Counted from the first letter of the stretch, positions 1 through 8,356 are shown. The stretch is 16,251 nt of DNA from JBFIHZ01 sp041601535 (GCA_041601535.1 JBFIHZ010000058.1:1-16251), one strand, 5' to 3'. A program made the numbers and translations. The notes: generated from the letters alone by a model not told the origin.

Positions 1-21
1 CACGACGATACTTTTATTCAT
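1..21 (-). CDS. purA: Probable adenylosuccinate synthetase, N-terminal fragment (7 codons)
   Basis: Seven codons beginning with ATG at 21 read MNKSIVV and run off the window edge. PurA proteins commonly start with a short Lys/Asn-containing stretch and a Val-rich first strand just before the GTQWGDEGKGK loop, so the fragment fits. In E. coli purA is the gene after the DUF2065 gene in this same cluster. PurA joins IMP and aspartate using GTP, the first committed step to AMP. The call rests mainly on gene order; seven residues cannot prove it. A purine-rich GGAAAG abuts the ATG and a GAG lies about nine bases further upstream, so the ribosome site is weak. Confidence 0.5.
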
Positions 22-38
22 CTTTCCAATCTCAAAGG

Positions 39-62
39 CGCGTCGCTGCGGTGCAGCGCGCG
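39..62 (-). other. Intergenic hairpin between the DUF2065 gene and the downstream start
   Basis: Arms CGCTGC (44-49) and GCAGCG (53-58) pair around the loop GGT. The stem continues for four more GC pairs (39-42 with 59-62) past a single bulged T at 43. On the minus strand it is followed by CCTTTGAG, which is a poor T-run, so it is a weak terminator at best. It may instead be an mRNA-stabilising or processing hairpin between the operon tail and purA. Confidence 0.4.
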
Positions 63-81
63 GCATCACAAAGCTTAAAAA

Positions 82-267
82 TCAATGCATGAACTGCAAC
101 AGTACGGCGCCAGCCAACAGGCTGATGATACCGATGGTGCGGACGATTCGCGGATCCATGCGGGCAATTTCCTGCAGGTATTTTTGCCAGGCCAATGGCG
201 CGATGCATGGCAGCAGGCCCTCAATGATCAAACCCAGGGCCAGCGCCGTCAAAAGATCCTGCAGCAT
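82..267 (-). CDS. DUF2065 (YjeT-like) small inner-membrane protein
   Basis: This 61-residue protein has two hydrophobic segments, about residues 4-24 and 42-59, separated by a short charged stretch (WQKYLQEIARMDPRIVR), so it should be a two-helix hairpin in the inner membrane. Its length, pattern and position directly after hflC match the DUF2065/YjeT family, whose function is not established. It starts 37 bases after the hflC stop and is probably translated from the same message. Constant association with hflKC suggests, but does not prove, a link to the HflKC-FtsH membrane complex. Start ATG at 267; stop TGA at 84-82. Confidence 0.85.
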   Translation of the reverse strand: MLQDLLTALALGLIIEGLLPCIAPLAWQKYLQEIARMDPRIVRTIGIISLLAGAVLLQFMH

Positions 268-304
268 CGTCTAAACACGGCCAGTTTGCGTCCGGACTGC
301 CGGC

Positions 305-1177
305 TTACTTACGCTCACCGGATTCCGAACCGAAGTAATCGAAGAAACTGGACGACGGGTCGATCACCATCACGTCCTGGCTGCCGCCAAACGCGTTGCC
401 ATAAGCCTGCAGGCTGCGATAAAAGGCGAAAAACTCCTCATCCTGTCCATACGCATTGGCATAGATCTCAATGGAGCGGGCATCACCCTCACCGCGGATG
501 GACTGGCTGTCACGCTCGGCTTCAGCCAGCAACACCTGTACCTCGCGGTCAGCGTTGGCGCGAATGCGTTCAGCTTCTTCACGGCCCTGGAAACGCAACA
601 GGTTGGCTTCTTTCTGCCGGTCGGTAGCCATGCGGCGGAATACCGATTCGCGTACATCGTCCGGCAGTTCGATGGACTTGATGCGCACGTCGATCACTTC
701 AATACCGAATTCATCACTGGTGGCGGCATTGGCCGCACCCTGGATATCCCGCATGATGTTCACGCGCTCCTGCGATACCACTTCCACCAGCGTACGGCTG
801 GCGATCTGCGCGCGGATACGGTCCTTGATGATCTGCTCCAGGCGGCTCAGCGCCAGGCGTTCATTACCCTGGGTTGAGATGTAAAACTTGGAGACATCGC
901 TGATGCGCCACTTGACGAATGAATCCACGTTGACGAATTTCTGCTCGGAAGTCAGCATCAGTTCTGACGGCGTATCCAGTGTCAGAATGCGCCGGTCAAA
1001 CTTTTTCACGTTGTTGACGAACGGCAGTTTGAAATGCAGCCCAGGCTGGTAATCCGCACGCACGATGCGGCCCAGCTGGAACTTCACGGCGTATTCCGTT
1101 TCCTTGACGATAAACACGCTGGACAGGCCCAAAATGGCCAGTGCGATCACCAAAATCAAAAGTATGGTCTTGTTCAT
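305..1177 (-). CDS. hflC: HflC, SPFH/prohibitin-family subunit of the HflKC complex
   Basis: A 290-residue protein with an N-terminal membrane anchor (about residues 4-23), an SPFH/band-7 domain (about 25-185) and a charged Glu/Arg/Ala-rich coiled coil (about 185-240). HflC and HflK assemble in alternation into a large cage in the inner membrane that encloses FtsH and limits its access to membrane substrates. The C-terminus keeps the family's aromatic stretch (SSSFFDYFGSES, 275-286). The length is close to the E. coli protein. Its ATG at 1177-1175 overlaps the hflK stop as ATGA, so the two subunits are probably made by coupled translation, as fits a complex with equal numbers of each. Confidence 0.97.
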   Translation of the reverse strand: MNKTILLILVIALAILGLSSVFIVKETEYAVKFQLGRIVRADYQPGLHFKLPFVNNVKKFDRRILTLDTPSELMLTSEQKFVNVDSFVKWRISDVSKFYISTQGNERLALSRLEQIIKDRIRAQIASRTLVEVVSQERVNIMRDIQGAANAATSDEFGIEVIDVRIKSIELPDDVRESVFRRMATDRQKEANLLRFQGREEAERIRANADREVQVLLAEAERDSQSIRGEGDARSIEIYANAYGQDEEFFAFYRSLQAYGNAFGGSQDVMVIDPSSSFFDYFGSESGERK

Positions 1178-2310
1178 TGTCTGCCCTCCCGGCGCGTTCC
1201 GCGGCTGGTGGTGGCGCCGTCACTGGGATCCTGAACGGTTTTCGGAGTAACCAGCGGCGGCATGAGATTACGTTGCGCGGAGCCGGCGGCACCGGTCATC
1301 TGATCCAGCGGAAGGTAGAGCACATTGCCACTGGACTTGGTATCAATCAGGACTTTGGAAGAACGCCCCAAGACCTCTTCCATGGCCTGCAGGTACAGGC
1401 GTTTGCGGGTAATTTCAGGTGCCTGCCGGTATTGCTCCAACATCAGCTCAAAACGTTGGGCCTCACCCTCGGCGATGGCGATGGTGGCTTCCTTATAACC
1501 TTCAGCTTCCTGGGTGATGCGGGCCGCCGCACCACGCGCTTCGGGAATCACGCTGTTGGCATGCACCCGTGCTTCTTCAATGAACCGTTGCCGGTCTTCA
1601 CGTGATTTGTTCACGTCGGAAAAGGCTTCCCGTACCTGCATCGGTACATTCACGTCACGCAGGGTGAATTCGGTTACCTGGATACCGGCAGAATACAGAT
1701 CCAGTGTTTCCTGCAACACCCGTTCCGTGTCCTGGGCGACTTTTTCACGCCCGGCACCCGCCAGAATGGTATCCAGCCGGTTGGTGCCCAGCGATTCACG
1801 CAATGCGCTCTCGGCCGCCGACTGCAAAGTCGCCTCAGGATTACGCACCTCGAACAGGAACAGCGCCGGATCCAGCACGCGGTACTGCACGGTGTAATTC
1901 AGTTCCACGATATTCTCGTCTTCGGTAAGCATCTGTCCGCGATCTTCCACCGAGCGCACATTGCTCACATTCACCGTGGTCATGGTTTCAATCGGCCGCG
2001 GGAAGGTCAGATTGATACCCGGTTCCAGGGTGCGCGTGTACTTGCCGAAACGCAGCACCATGCCCCGCTCCGCCTCGTCCACGATGTGCACGGAATCCCA
2101 GCCCACCCACAGCACGAGGGCGATGATGATGACCGGAATGATACCGCCAGAACCACCGTTGCTGCTGGTACTGCCGCGGCCGCCTGAGCCGCCGCCAAAA
2201 AGGGACTTGAGACGACGGTTCACGTTACGGAACACTTCCTCAAGGTCGGGTGGTTGATCACCGGAGTTCCAGGGATCTTTTTTACCCTTACCGGGCTCGT
2301 TCCAGGGCAT
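1174..2310 (-). CDS. hflK: HflK, SPFH/prohibitin-family subunit of the HflKC complex
   Basis: A 378-residue protein. Residues 1-56 are a soluble, Gly/Ser-rich N-terminal tail starting MPWNEPGKGKKDPWN, typical of HflK. One membrane segment follows (about 57-72), then an SPFH domain (about 74-250) and an Ala/Glu/Arg-rich coiled coil (about 245-330). The partner is HflC, encoded next with a 4-base overlap. The complex modulates the FtsH protease; in E. coli it was first found through lysogeny and cII stability. The start ATG at 2310 has a good SD (AGGAGAG, 4 bases upstream). The 82-base gap from hflX is larger than most gaps in this string, and its only promoter-like hexamers are poorly spaced. 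Confidence 0.97.
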   Translation of the reverse strand: MPWNEPGKGKKDPWNSGDQPPDLEEVFRNVNRRLKSLFGGGSGGRGSTSSNGGSGGIIPVIIIALVLWVGWDSVHIVDEAERGMVLRFGKYTRTLEPGINLTFPRPIETMTTVNVSNVRSVEDRGQMLTEDENIVELNYTVQYRVLDPALFLFEVRNPEATLQSAAESALRESLGTNRLDTILAGAGREKVAQDTERVLQETLDLYSAGIQVTEFTLRDVNVPMQVREAFSDVNKSREDRQRFIEEARVHANSVIPEARGAAARITQEAEGYKEATIAIAEGEAQRFELMLEQYRQAPEITRKRLYLQAMEEVLGRSSKVLIDTKSSGNVLYLPLDQMTGAAGSAQRNLMPPLVTPKTVQDPSDGATTSRGTRREGRQ

Positions 2311-2392
2311 TTAGCTCTCCTGTTCCATATAAGCTGAATTCAACACTGCCAAAATTGGGTTCCCAGCCGTCTGTTTCAAGGCACCATGGCCA

Positions 2393-3703
2393 TCATGCGA
2401 CGGGCTCAGAACTGGCCTGAAGTAACTGGTCTCGAATGGTGCTGCCGGCCTGCCCGGGCAAACGGGCCAGGCGCTGGGCCGTGTCCATCGGCACATCCAC
2501 ATGCAGCATCCATGCGCCGTTTTCCGCCACCCGCTCCTCACTGACCACGCCCAGCTCAAACAGCTGGGCCCGCAGCCGGGCATCTTTGCCCTGCAGTTCA
2601 ATCCAGCGGTTGATGCGGTTACCGGACAATCGATAGCTGATCGCTTCGCGCAACTCGTCCATGCCCTGGCCGGTATGGGCCGACAGCGAAACGCTGACCG
2701 GGTAGTGGCGCTCATTGTACAGCACCTGGACCGGCTGACCGCTGCGATCGATTTTATTCAATACTCGAATCACCGGAATATCCGCGGTGCCGATGGATTC
2801 CAGCACGTCTTCCACATCGCGCTGACGCTCTGCATGGAACGGATCGGACGCATCAATCACGTGCAACAGCAGGTCAGCATCGCGCGCTTCCTGCAGGGTA
2901 GCGCGGAATGCCGCCACCAGTTCATGCGGCAAATCACTGACAAAGCCCACCGTGTCCGCCAACAGGACTTCGCCGCAACTCAGGCCGCGCAGGCGCCGAA
3001 CCGTTGGATCCAGCGTGGCGAACAAGCGGTCTTCCGCCATTACGTCAGATCCGGTGAGCTGATTGAAGATGGTCGATTTGCCCGCATTGGTATAGCCCAC
3101 CAGTGCAACCAGCGGAGACTTGGAACGCACCCGCTGCCGCCGGCTCTGCTGCCGCTGACTGGCGACTTTATCCAGCCGGCTGTTGAGCTGGCGAATGCGC
3201 ACGCCGATCAGCCGCCGGTCCGTTTCCAGCTGGGTTTCACCCGGACCCCGCAGGCCGATACCACCCTTCTGACGTTCCAGGTGAGTCCAGCCACGCACCA
3301 GGCGGGTTGACAGGTGACGCAGCTGAGCCAGCTCCACCTGCAACTTGCCTTCATAGGACTGCGCGCGCTGGGCGAAAATGTCCAGGATCAGGGTGGAGCG
3401 GTCCAGCACCCGGCAGCCACAGGCTTTCTCGATATTCCGTTCCTGCACCGCACTGAGCGATTTGCTGACCAAAACGAGATCAGCCCCGGTCTGCTCCACC
3501 AGGCTTGCCAGTTCTTCCACTTTGCCGCTGCCCACATAAAAGCGGGCGTCGGGGCGGTCGCGGGCGGCACTGACCACGCCAAGCACTTCAGCACCGGCCG
3601 AACGGGCCAGTTCCTGAAATTCATCCAGTTCGCCTGGGCCTGTCATCCTGAAAACAGGATGGAGAATTATGGCGCGGTCGCCCCGCTCCGCACGATCAAA
3701 CAA
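2393..3703 (-). CDS. hflX: HflX, ribosome-associated GTPase
   Basis: A 436-residue GTPase of the Obg-HflX superfamily. The N-terminal HflX domain (about 10-180) carries the signature runs GKLQVELAQLRHL (119-131) and RLVRGWTHLERQKGGIG (134-150). The G domain has G1 GYTNAGKS (203-210), G3 DTVGF (250-254) and G4 NKID (316-319), then a short C-terminal domain. HflX splits stalled or heat-damaged 70S ribosomes and binds the 50S subunit. The reading frame starts with TTG at 3703, which gives the family-typical MFDR start; the next in-frame Met is residue 20 and would delete conserved sequence. The only ribosome-binding sequence is an AGG inside the hfq stop region, 8 bases away, so initiation is probably modest and coupled to hfq. 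Confidence 0.97.
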   Translation of the reverse strand: MFDRAERGDRAIILHPVFRMTGPGELDEFQELARSAGAEVLGVVSAARDRPDARFYVGSGKVEELASLVEQTGADLVLVSKSLSAVQERNIEKACGCRVLDRSTLILDIFAQRAQSYEGKLQVELAQLRHLSTRLVRGWTHLERQKGGIGLRGPGETQLETDRRLIGVRIRQLNSRLDKVASQRQQSRRQRVRSKSPLVALVGYTNAGKSTIFNQLTGSDVMAEDRLFATLDPTVRRLRGLSCGEVLLADTVGFVSDLPHELVAAFRATLQEARDADLLLHVIDASDPFHAERQRDVEDVLESIGTADIPVIRVLNKIDRSGQPVQVLYNERHYPVSVSLSAHTGQGMDELREAISYRLSGNRINRWIELQGKDARLRAQLFELGVVSEERVAENGAWMLHVDVPMDTAQRLARLPGQAGSTIRDQLLQASSEPVA

Positions 3704-3711
3704 GAATGTGC

Positions 3712-3942
3712 CTATTCATTATCCTCGTCTGCAACGCGCACGTTCCGTGCTGGTACCACGGTGGAAATGGCGTGTTTATAAATCATCTGGCTGACGGAGT
3801 TTTTCAGCAGCACCACGAATTGATCAAATGATTCAATCTGGCCCTGTAGTTTGATTCCGTTGACGAGATAGATGGAAACGGGAACGCGCTCCCGGCGAAG
3901 CGCATTGAGGAAGGGTTCTTGTAACGACTGACCTTTTGACAT
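3712..3942 (-). CDS. hfq: Hfq RNA chaperone
   Basis: A 76-residue Hfq that nearly matches the E. coli core. It has proximal-face residues Q8, F42, K56 and H57 (YKHA, 55-58), the Sm1 and Sm2 strands, and the rim patch RRER (16-19) needed for annealing small RNAs to mRNAs. Hfq forms a hexameric ring that stabilises small RNAs and pairs them with targets. The usual D9 is E9. The C-terminal tail is very short: after the core (about residue 68) only a few residues remain, ending in the acidic run ADEDNE. A strong SD (AAGGAG) lies 7 bases before the ATG. The gene sits 83 bases after miaA and 8 bases before the hflX start. Confidence 0.98.
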   Translation of the reverse strand: MSKGQSLQEPFLNALRRERVPVSIYLVNGIKLQGQIESFDQFVVLLKNSVSQMIYKHAISTVVPARNVRVADEDNE

Positions 3943-4025
3943 GGCCGCTCTCCTTTATTGTCGTGTGTCCCGCCTGCCTGACCCATGCAGCGAGGGATGC
4001 AACTTATCTTGGTGCTGTAACTAAA

Positions 4026-4985
4026 TTATTCAAGGAATCCGGCAACTTCCTCGAATACCGATTCCCGTGCTGATCCTGCATCCAGATCATACCATATGGC
4101 CGAGGTTTCCTGCCGCAACCAGGTCAACTGTCGTTTGGCCAACTGGCGGGTGGCGGCGATGGCCTGCGAACGCATTTCGTCAAAGCTGATTTCACCTTCC
4201 AGGTACGACCATGCCTGGCGGTAGCCCACACAGCGCATGGCGGGCATATCGCGTTGGATACCCGGCCGTTGGTACAGTTCCTGCACTTCATCCATAAAGC
4301 CCCGCTCCAGCATCGCGTCAAAGCGCTGTTCGATGCGCTGATGCAACACGCTGCGTTGCTGCGGACAAACCACCAGGCGCAAAATACGGAAGCCACTCTG
4401 CTGCTCCTGTTGCAGGCGGTGTTCGCGCTGCAGATCGCTCAGTTTGCGGCCCGTGATTTCAATGACTTCCAGCGCCCGCTGAATGCGCTGCGGATCGTTT
4501 GGGTGGATACGCCGGGCCGCCTCGGGATCGCGCTCGGCCAATAGCTGGTGCATCGCGGGCCAACCCTTGCTTGATGCCTGCTTTTCCAGCCGCTTGCGCA
4601 GCAAGGGACTGGCCGGCGGCAATTCTGCCAGACCGCCGCTGAGCGCGCGGAAATATAACAAGGTGCCACCCACCAGCAAGGGCACACGTCCGGCGCCGTG
4701 AATGCGTGACATTTCGATCAGCGCATCCTCCCGGAAATCCGCGGCCGAGTAATTTTCATTGGGTTCACGCAGGTTGATCAGCCGGTGTGGCGCACGCGCC
4801 AGGAATGCGTCATCCGGCTTGGCCGTGCCGATATCCATGCCGCGATACACCAGCGCTGAATCCACGCTGATGATGTCCAGGGGAAATTTTTCATGCAACT
4901 CGGCGGCCAGTCCGGTTTTGCCCGATGCCGTCGGGCCCATCAGAAAAATCACTGGCGGGCGGTCGTGACGGGTGGACATGCTCAT
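4026..4985 (-). CDS. miaA: MiaA, tRNA dimethylallyltransferase
   Basis: A 319-residue enzyme that transfers a dimethylallyl group to N6 of adenosine 37 in tRNAs reading codons beginning with U, the first step to ms2i6A. A P-loop GPTASGKT is at 17-24, the substrate motif SVDSALVYRGMDIGTAKP at 40-57 and GGTLLYF at 106-112; the rest is the family's helical C-terminal part. The ATG at 4985 overlaps the mutL stop as ATGA, so translation is probably coupled. A second ATG two codons later (4979) is a possible alternative start. In E. coli, hfq promoters lie inside miaA; I could not identify a convincing equivalent by eye. Confidence 0.97.
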   Translation of the reverse strand: MSMSTRHDRPPVIFLMGPTASGKTGLAAELHEKFPLDIISVDSALVYRGMDIGTAKPDDAFLARAPHRLINLREPNENYSAADFREDALIEMSRIHGAGRVPLLVGGTLLYFRALSGGLAELPPASPLLRKRLEKQASSKGWPAMHQLLAERDPEAARRIHPNDPQRIQRALEVIEITGRKLSDLQREHRLQQEQQSGFRILRLVVCPQQRSVLHQRIEQRFDAMLERGFMDEVQELYQRPGIQRDMPAMRCVGYRQAWSYLEGEISFDEMRSQAIAATRQLAKRQLTWLRQETSAIWYDLDAGSARESVFEEVAGFLE

Positions 4986-6817
4986 CTACCCCGCAAAAAC
5001 AGGCGGTCCAGCGCGGCCATATCCAGTTGCACCCAGGTTGGCCTGCCGTGGTTGCAGTGACCGGAACGCTCCGTACGTTCCATGTCGCGCAACAGTCCGT
5101 TCATTTCCGCCAGGGTCAGCTGCCGGTTGGCCCGCACCGACCCGTGACAGGCCATGGTGGACAGGATTTCGTTGCTTTCCACATCGACGCGGTCACTTTC
5201 TCCCTGGCTGGCCAGGTCGGATAACACATCCCGCAATAATTGCGCACCATCCGATTCGGCCAGCAGCGCCGGCAATTCACGCAGCCGCAGGCTCTCCGGC
5301 CCGCTGCGGTCTACCACCAGGCCCAGTGAAGCCAGCTGCTCGAGGCGTTGTTCCGCCAGGTCAGCTTCCGCCGTGCTGACCCGTACATCCAGCGGCACCA
5401 GCAAGCGCTGGCAGCGTATGCCATCAGACGCCCAGCGCGATTTCAACTGCTCATAGGTGATGCGCTCATGCGCCGCATGCATATCGGTCATGACCAGGCC
5501 GTGGGCATTCTGCGACAGGATGTACACCCCATGCAGTTGGGCCAGCGCATAGCCCAGCGGCGGAATTTCCTCATCCGAAGCGGCAGCCGCTGCCAGCGGC
5601 CCCGCAGTTTCGCCATCCGTTGACTGACCGAGCACGGCCCGGTAGGCGGATATCTGTTCGGCCACCGGCAAACCCATGCGCTGCTGATGGCCCGGCGCGG
5701 CGAATACCCCGCCAGAGCCGCCACCTGCGGCCGTTCCCGTGCCGGAGGCCGCAGCCGGATTGAATCCAGCACCCGGTGCCAGACCGGGATGACCGCCTGG
5801 CCGCGGCGACCCCGCGCCTGCCCCCGAATCCGCCAGGGCATGATGCAGCGAAGAGAACAGGAAATCGTGCACCGCGCGGCCGTCGCGGAAGCGCACTTCG
5901 CTTTTCTGCGGATGAACATTGACGTCCACCCCGGCGGGCGGCAGTTCCAGGTACAGAACAAACGCCGGGTGGCGTCCATGAAACAACACATCCTGAAACG
6001 CTTTGCGTACCGCATGGGCAATCACGCGATCGCGGATGGCGCGGCCGTTGACGAAAAAGAACTGCCGGTCAGCCTGTGCCCGGTTATACCGCGGCTCGGC
6101 TACCCAGCCATGCAGACTGAGTTCGCCGCGGCTCTGGTCGATGGCCAGTGCATGCGCCATGAAGTCTTCGCCCAAAACGTCTTTCAGGCGGCGCTCCTGC
6201 TGCTCGCGGCTGATGGCCGGCGGCTGCTGCAGCACGGTGCGGCCGTTGTGCTGCAGCGCGAAGGCAACGTCGAACCGCGCCATGGCAAAGCGTTTCAACA
6301 AGCCATCAATATGGCCATACTCGGTGCGCTCGGCACGCAGAAACTTGCGCCGCGCCGGCGTGTTGTAAAACAGGTCCGCCACCTCGATCCGCGTGCCCTG
6401 CTGCACCGCGTGCGGTACCGGTTCAGAAATGGTTCCGTTACGCACAGCGACATTCCAGCCGTGCGGCTGGGACGCGTGCCGCGATGCCAGATCCATCCGC
6501 GACACCGAGGCAATACTGGGTAAAGCCTCGCCCCGGAAGCCCATCGAAGCCACCTGTTCCAGGTCCTGAAGCGAGGTGATCTTGCTGGTGGCATGACGCT
6601 GCAGGGCCAACGGCAATTCCTCCGGCAGCATCCCGCTGCCATCGTCGATGACGCGTATCAGGTTTTTGCCACCGTGCTCCAGCACCACGCTGATGGACTG
6701 CGCCCCAGCATCCAGGCTGTTTTCCACCAGTTCCTTGACCACCGAAGCCGGGCGCTCCACCACCTCGCCGGCGGCGATCTGATTGACAAGATGGTCAGGT
6801 AACAGCTTGATGGTCAT
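4982..6817 (-). CDS. mutL: MutL, mismatch-repair ATPase with intact endonuclease motif
   Basis: A 611-residue MutL. The GHKL ATPase shows motif I with catalytic E29 and N33 (VVKELVENSLDAGA), motif II DDGSGM (58-63) and motif III GFRGEAL (93-99), followed by NTPARRKFLR (153-162). A Gly/Ala/Pro-rich linker spans about 330-415. The C-terminal dimerisation domain carries DMHAAHERITYE (445-456), matching the metal-dependent endonuclease pattern DxHA(X)2E(X)4E, plus ACHGSVRA (556-563) and CNHGRP (588-593). It links MutS mismatch recognition to strand nicking and removal. I chose ATG at 6817 because numbering then matches E. coli MutL exactly. A GTG at 6865 or ATG at 6856 would add up to 16 unconserved residues; none of the starts has a clear SD. 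Confidence 0.96.
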   Translation of the reverse strand: MTIKLLPDHLVNQIAAGEVVERPASVVKELVENSLDAGAQSISVVLEHGGKNLIRVIDDGSGMLPEELPLALQRHATSKITSLQDLEQVASMGFRGEALPSIASVSRMDLASRHASQPHGWNVAVRNGTISEPVPHAVQQGTRIEVADLFYNTPARRKFLRAERTEYGHIDGLLKRFAMARFDVAFALQHNGRTVLQQPPAISREQQERRLKDVLGEDFMAHALAIDQSRGELSLHGWVAEPRYNRAQADRQFFFVNGRAIRDRVIAHAVRKAFQDVLFHGRHPAFVLYLELPPAGVDVNVHPQKSEVRFRDGRAVHDFLFSSLHHALADSGAGAGSPRPGGHPGLAPGAGFNPAAASGTGTAAGGGSGGVFAAPGHQQRMGLPVAEQISAYRAVLGQSTDGETAGPLAAAAASDEEIPPLGYALAQLHGVYILSQNAHGLVMTDMHAAHERITYEQLKSRWASDGIRCQRLLVPLDVRVSTAEADLAEQRLEQLASLGLVVDRSGPESLRLRELPALLAESDGAQLLRDVLSDLASQGESDRVDVESNEILSTMACHGSVRANRQLTLAEMNGLLRDMERTERSGHCNHGRPTWVQLDMAALDRLFLRGR

Positions 6818-6876
6818 GGCAATCGGCAGCACCGGCTGGCGTCGAGCGGACTGCATGATAAACACGTTTGGCCAAC

Positions 6877-6908
6877 GGAATAAAGCCCTGCCGCAGACCG
6901 CGGCAAGG
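6877..6908 (-). terminator. Hairpin with short T-rich tail between amiB and mutL
   Basis: On the minus strand a 9-bp stem (arms 6900-6908 and 6886-6894, one G-U pair) closes over a 5-base loop and is followed by CTTTATT. It lies 34 bases after the amiB stop and 68 bases before the mutL start. The tail is interrupted, so it is more likely a partial terminator or attenuating hairpin within the operon than a full stop. Confidence 0.4.
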
Positions 6909-6942
6909 ACGAAATCAGCAGCGCCGGCCCCGCGGAACAGAC

Positions 6943-8244
6943 TCAGGTGGTGGGAATCAGCAGCTCCGAACCCACGCGAATGACATCATTCTGCAAATCG
7001 TTCACCTGGCGCAGGCTGTATAGCGTCACCCGGTAACGATTGGCAATGTCACCAAGGGTGTCACCGTGCACCACGCGGTGCCGCACCGGGCGGCGGTTGG
7101 CCGCAATCCAGGTGCCCGGCGGCGGGCTGAGGAAGAAATAGTCCTTTACGCCGCGGGTGATGGCGGCTGCCATCTGCCGCTGCCAGGCCGGGTCGCGCAG
7201 CTTGGCTTCTTCCGACGGGTTACTGATAAACGCTGTTTCCACCAGGATGGAAGGCACATCCGGTGATTTCAGCACCAGGAAATTGGCGTGTTCCACCGAC
7301 TTCTTGTGGGTTTTGCCAAAATCCACCATGGAAGCGAACACATTTTCCGCCACCAGGCTGCTGGCTTCCATCGTGGCGCTTTGCGACAAATCCAGCAATA
7401 CCGAAGCCAGCACATTGTCCTTGTCACTGAGCGTGACACCACCCACCAGGTCGGAATTGTTTTCGCTATCGGCCAGGCGCCGGGCGAATTCACTGGACGC
7501 GCCGCGGCTGGACAAGACAAACACCGAGCCGCCGGCAACGCGGGAATCCCTGAATGCATCAGCATGAATGGAAATGAACAGGTCAGCCCGGTGGCGCCGT
7601 GCCTTTTCGTAGCGCTCACGGTGCGGCAGGTAATAATCGCCATCGCGCACCAGCACGGCCTGCATGCCGGGCTGCTGATCAATGGCTTTTTTCAGCTCAC
7701 GGGAAATAGCCAGCACCACGTCTTTTTCGCGGGTGCGGTTGGGGCCAGAGGCACCCGGATCTTCACCCCCGTGTCCCGCATCAATGGCAATAATCACATC
7801 GCGGTCTTTCTGATTGATCTCGGATAGCTGCTTGACCGGCGCACTGCCACTGCTGCCGTTCTCCGGGTACAGGTCCACCACCAGGCGGTGCCCGTACTGG
7901 CCGGTCGGGTCAAGTAAAAAACTTTTGATTTTGCTGGCGGTGGACAGATCAAGCACCACCCGCAGGGTATCTTCCTGCGGCGCGCCGTGGCGAATACCGG
8001 AAATGACACCGGCATGCTCTTTTTCAAATTGCAACTGATCCTGCAGGCGGGAAGCTTTCAGGTCGACCACAACCCGATGCGGGTTTTGCAGGGTGAACAA
8101 CTGGTAATCGGCGCGTGCGCTGAGGTCCAGCACGGCGCGGGTTTTCTCCGGGTCGGTCCAGACACGAAAGCCGCTGACTTCGACGGCAAATGCCGAGACC
8201 GAAAACCAGGCCAGAACTACCGCAATGACAGGGCGCATTGTCAT
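6943..8244 (-). CDS. amiB: N-acetylmuramoyl-L-alanine amidase (AmiB-type) with AMIN, Amidase_3 and LysM domains
   Basis: A 433-residue periplasmic zinc amidase that cuts the amide bond between MurNAc and the stem peptide to split septal peptidoglycan. It has a signal peptide (about 1-20, ending AFA before V21) and an AMIN domain (about 21-130) for septal targeting. The Amidase_3 domain (about 148-370) has zinc ligands visible as AGHGG (H158), E173 and SIHAD (H227), with catalytic E336 in SILVETAF. A C-terminal LysM (about 388-432) binds peptidoglycan. I chose ATG at 8244 because GGAGG lies about 11 bases upstream and the signal peptide then starts properly; the reading frame extends to a TTG at 8277. 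In E. coli such enzymes are activated by EnvC or NlpD. The 112-base AT-rich leader (8245-8356) shows no consensus promoter by eye. Confidence 0.95.
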   Translation of the reverse strand: MTMRPVIAVVLAWFSVSAFAVEVSGFRVWTDPEKTRAVLDLSARADYQLFTLQNPHRVVVDLKASRLQDQLQFEKEHAGVISGIRHGAPQEDTLRVVLDLSTASKIKSFLLDPTGQYGHRLVVDLYPENGSSGSAPVKQLSEINQKDRDVIIAIDAGHGGEDPGASGPNRTREKDVVLAISRELKKAIDQQPGMQAVLVRDGDYYLPHRERYEKARRHRADLFISIHADAFRDSRVAGGSVFVLSSRGASSEFARRLADSENNSDLVGGVTLSDKDNVLASVLLDLSQSATMEASSLVAENVFASMVDFGKTHKKSVEHANFLVLKSPDVPSILVETAFISNPSEEAKLRDPAWQRQMAAAITRGVKDYFFLSPPPGTWIAANRRPVRHRVVHGDTLGDIANRYRVTLYSLRQVNDLQNDVIRVGSELLIPTT

Positions 8245-8356
8245 TGTTTTATCAACCTCCCTTGTCGACTGAGCCAATGATGAAGTGAAAATCGTGTAAT
8301 TGCAAGAGTTTTGCTTAGAAAACCGCTAGATACAATACCAAACTAGAAACAGCATT

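Noticed and set aside
85..627. 180-codon plus-strand frame opposite the DUF2065 gene and hflC
   Set aside because: It is antisense to two well-supported genes, with a Trp/His/Arg/Gln-rich composition typical of a shadow frame.
2311..2392. Possible promoter before hflK: TTGGCA followed by TATATG, and TTGAAA followed by AATTTT, on the minus strand
   Set aside because: TTGGCA and TATATG are only 15 bases apart, and transcription would start inside the SD. The second pair has a -10 matching only 3/6. The gap is unusually long, but I cannot support a promoter.
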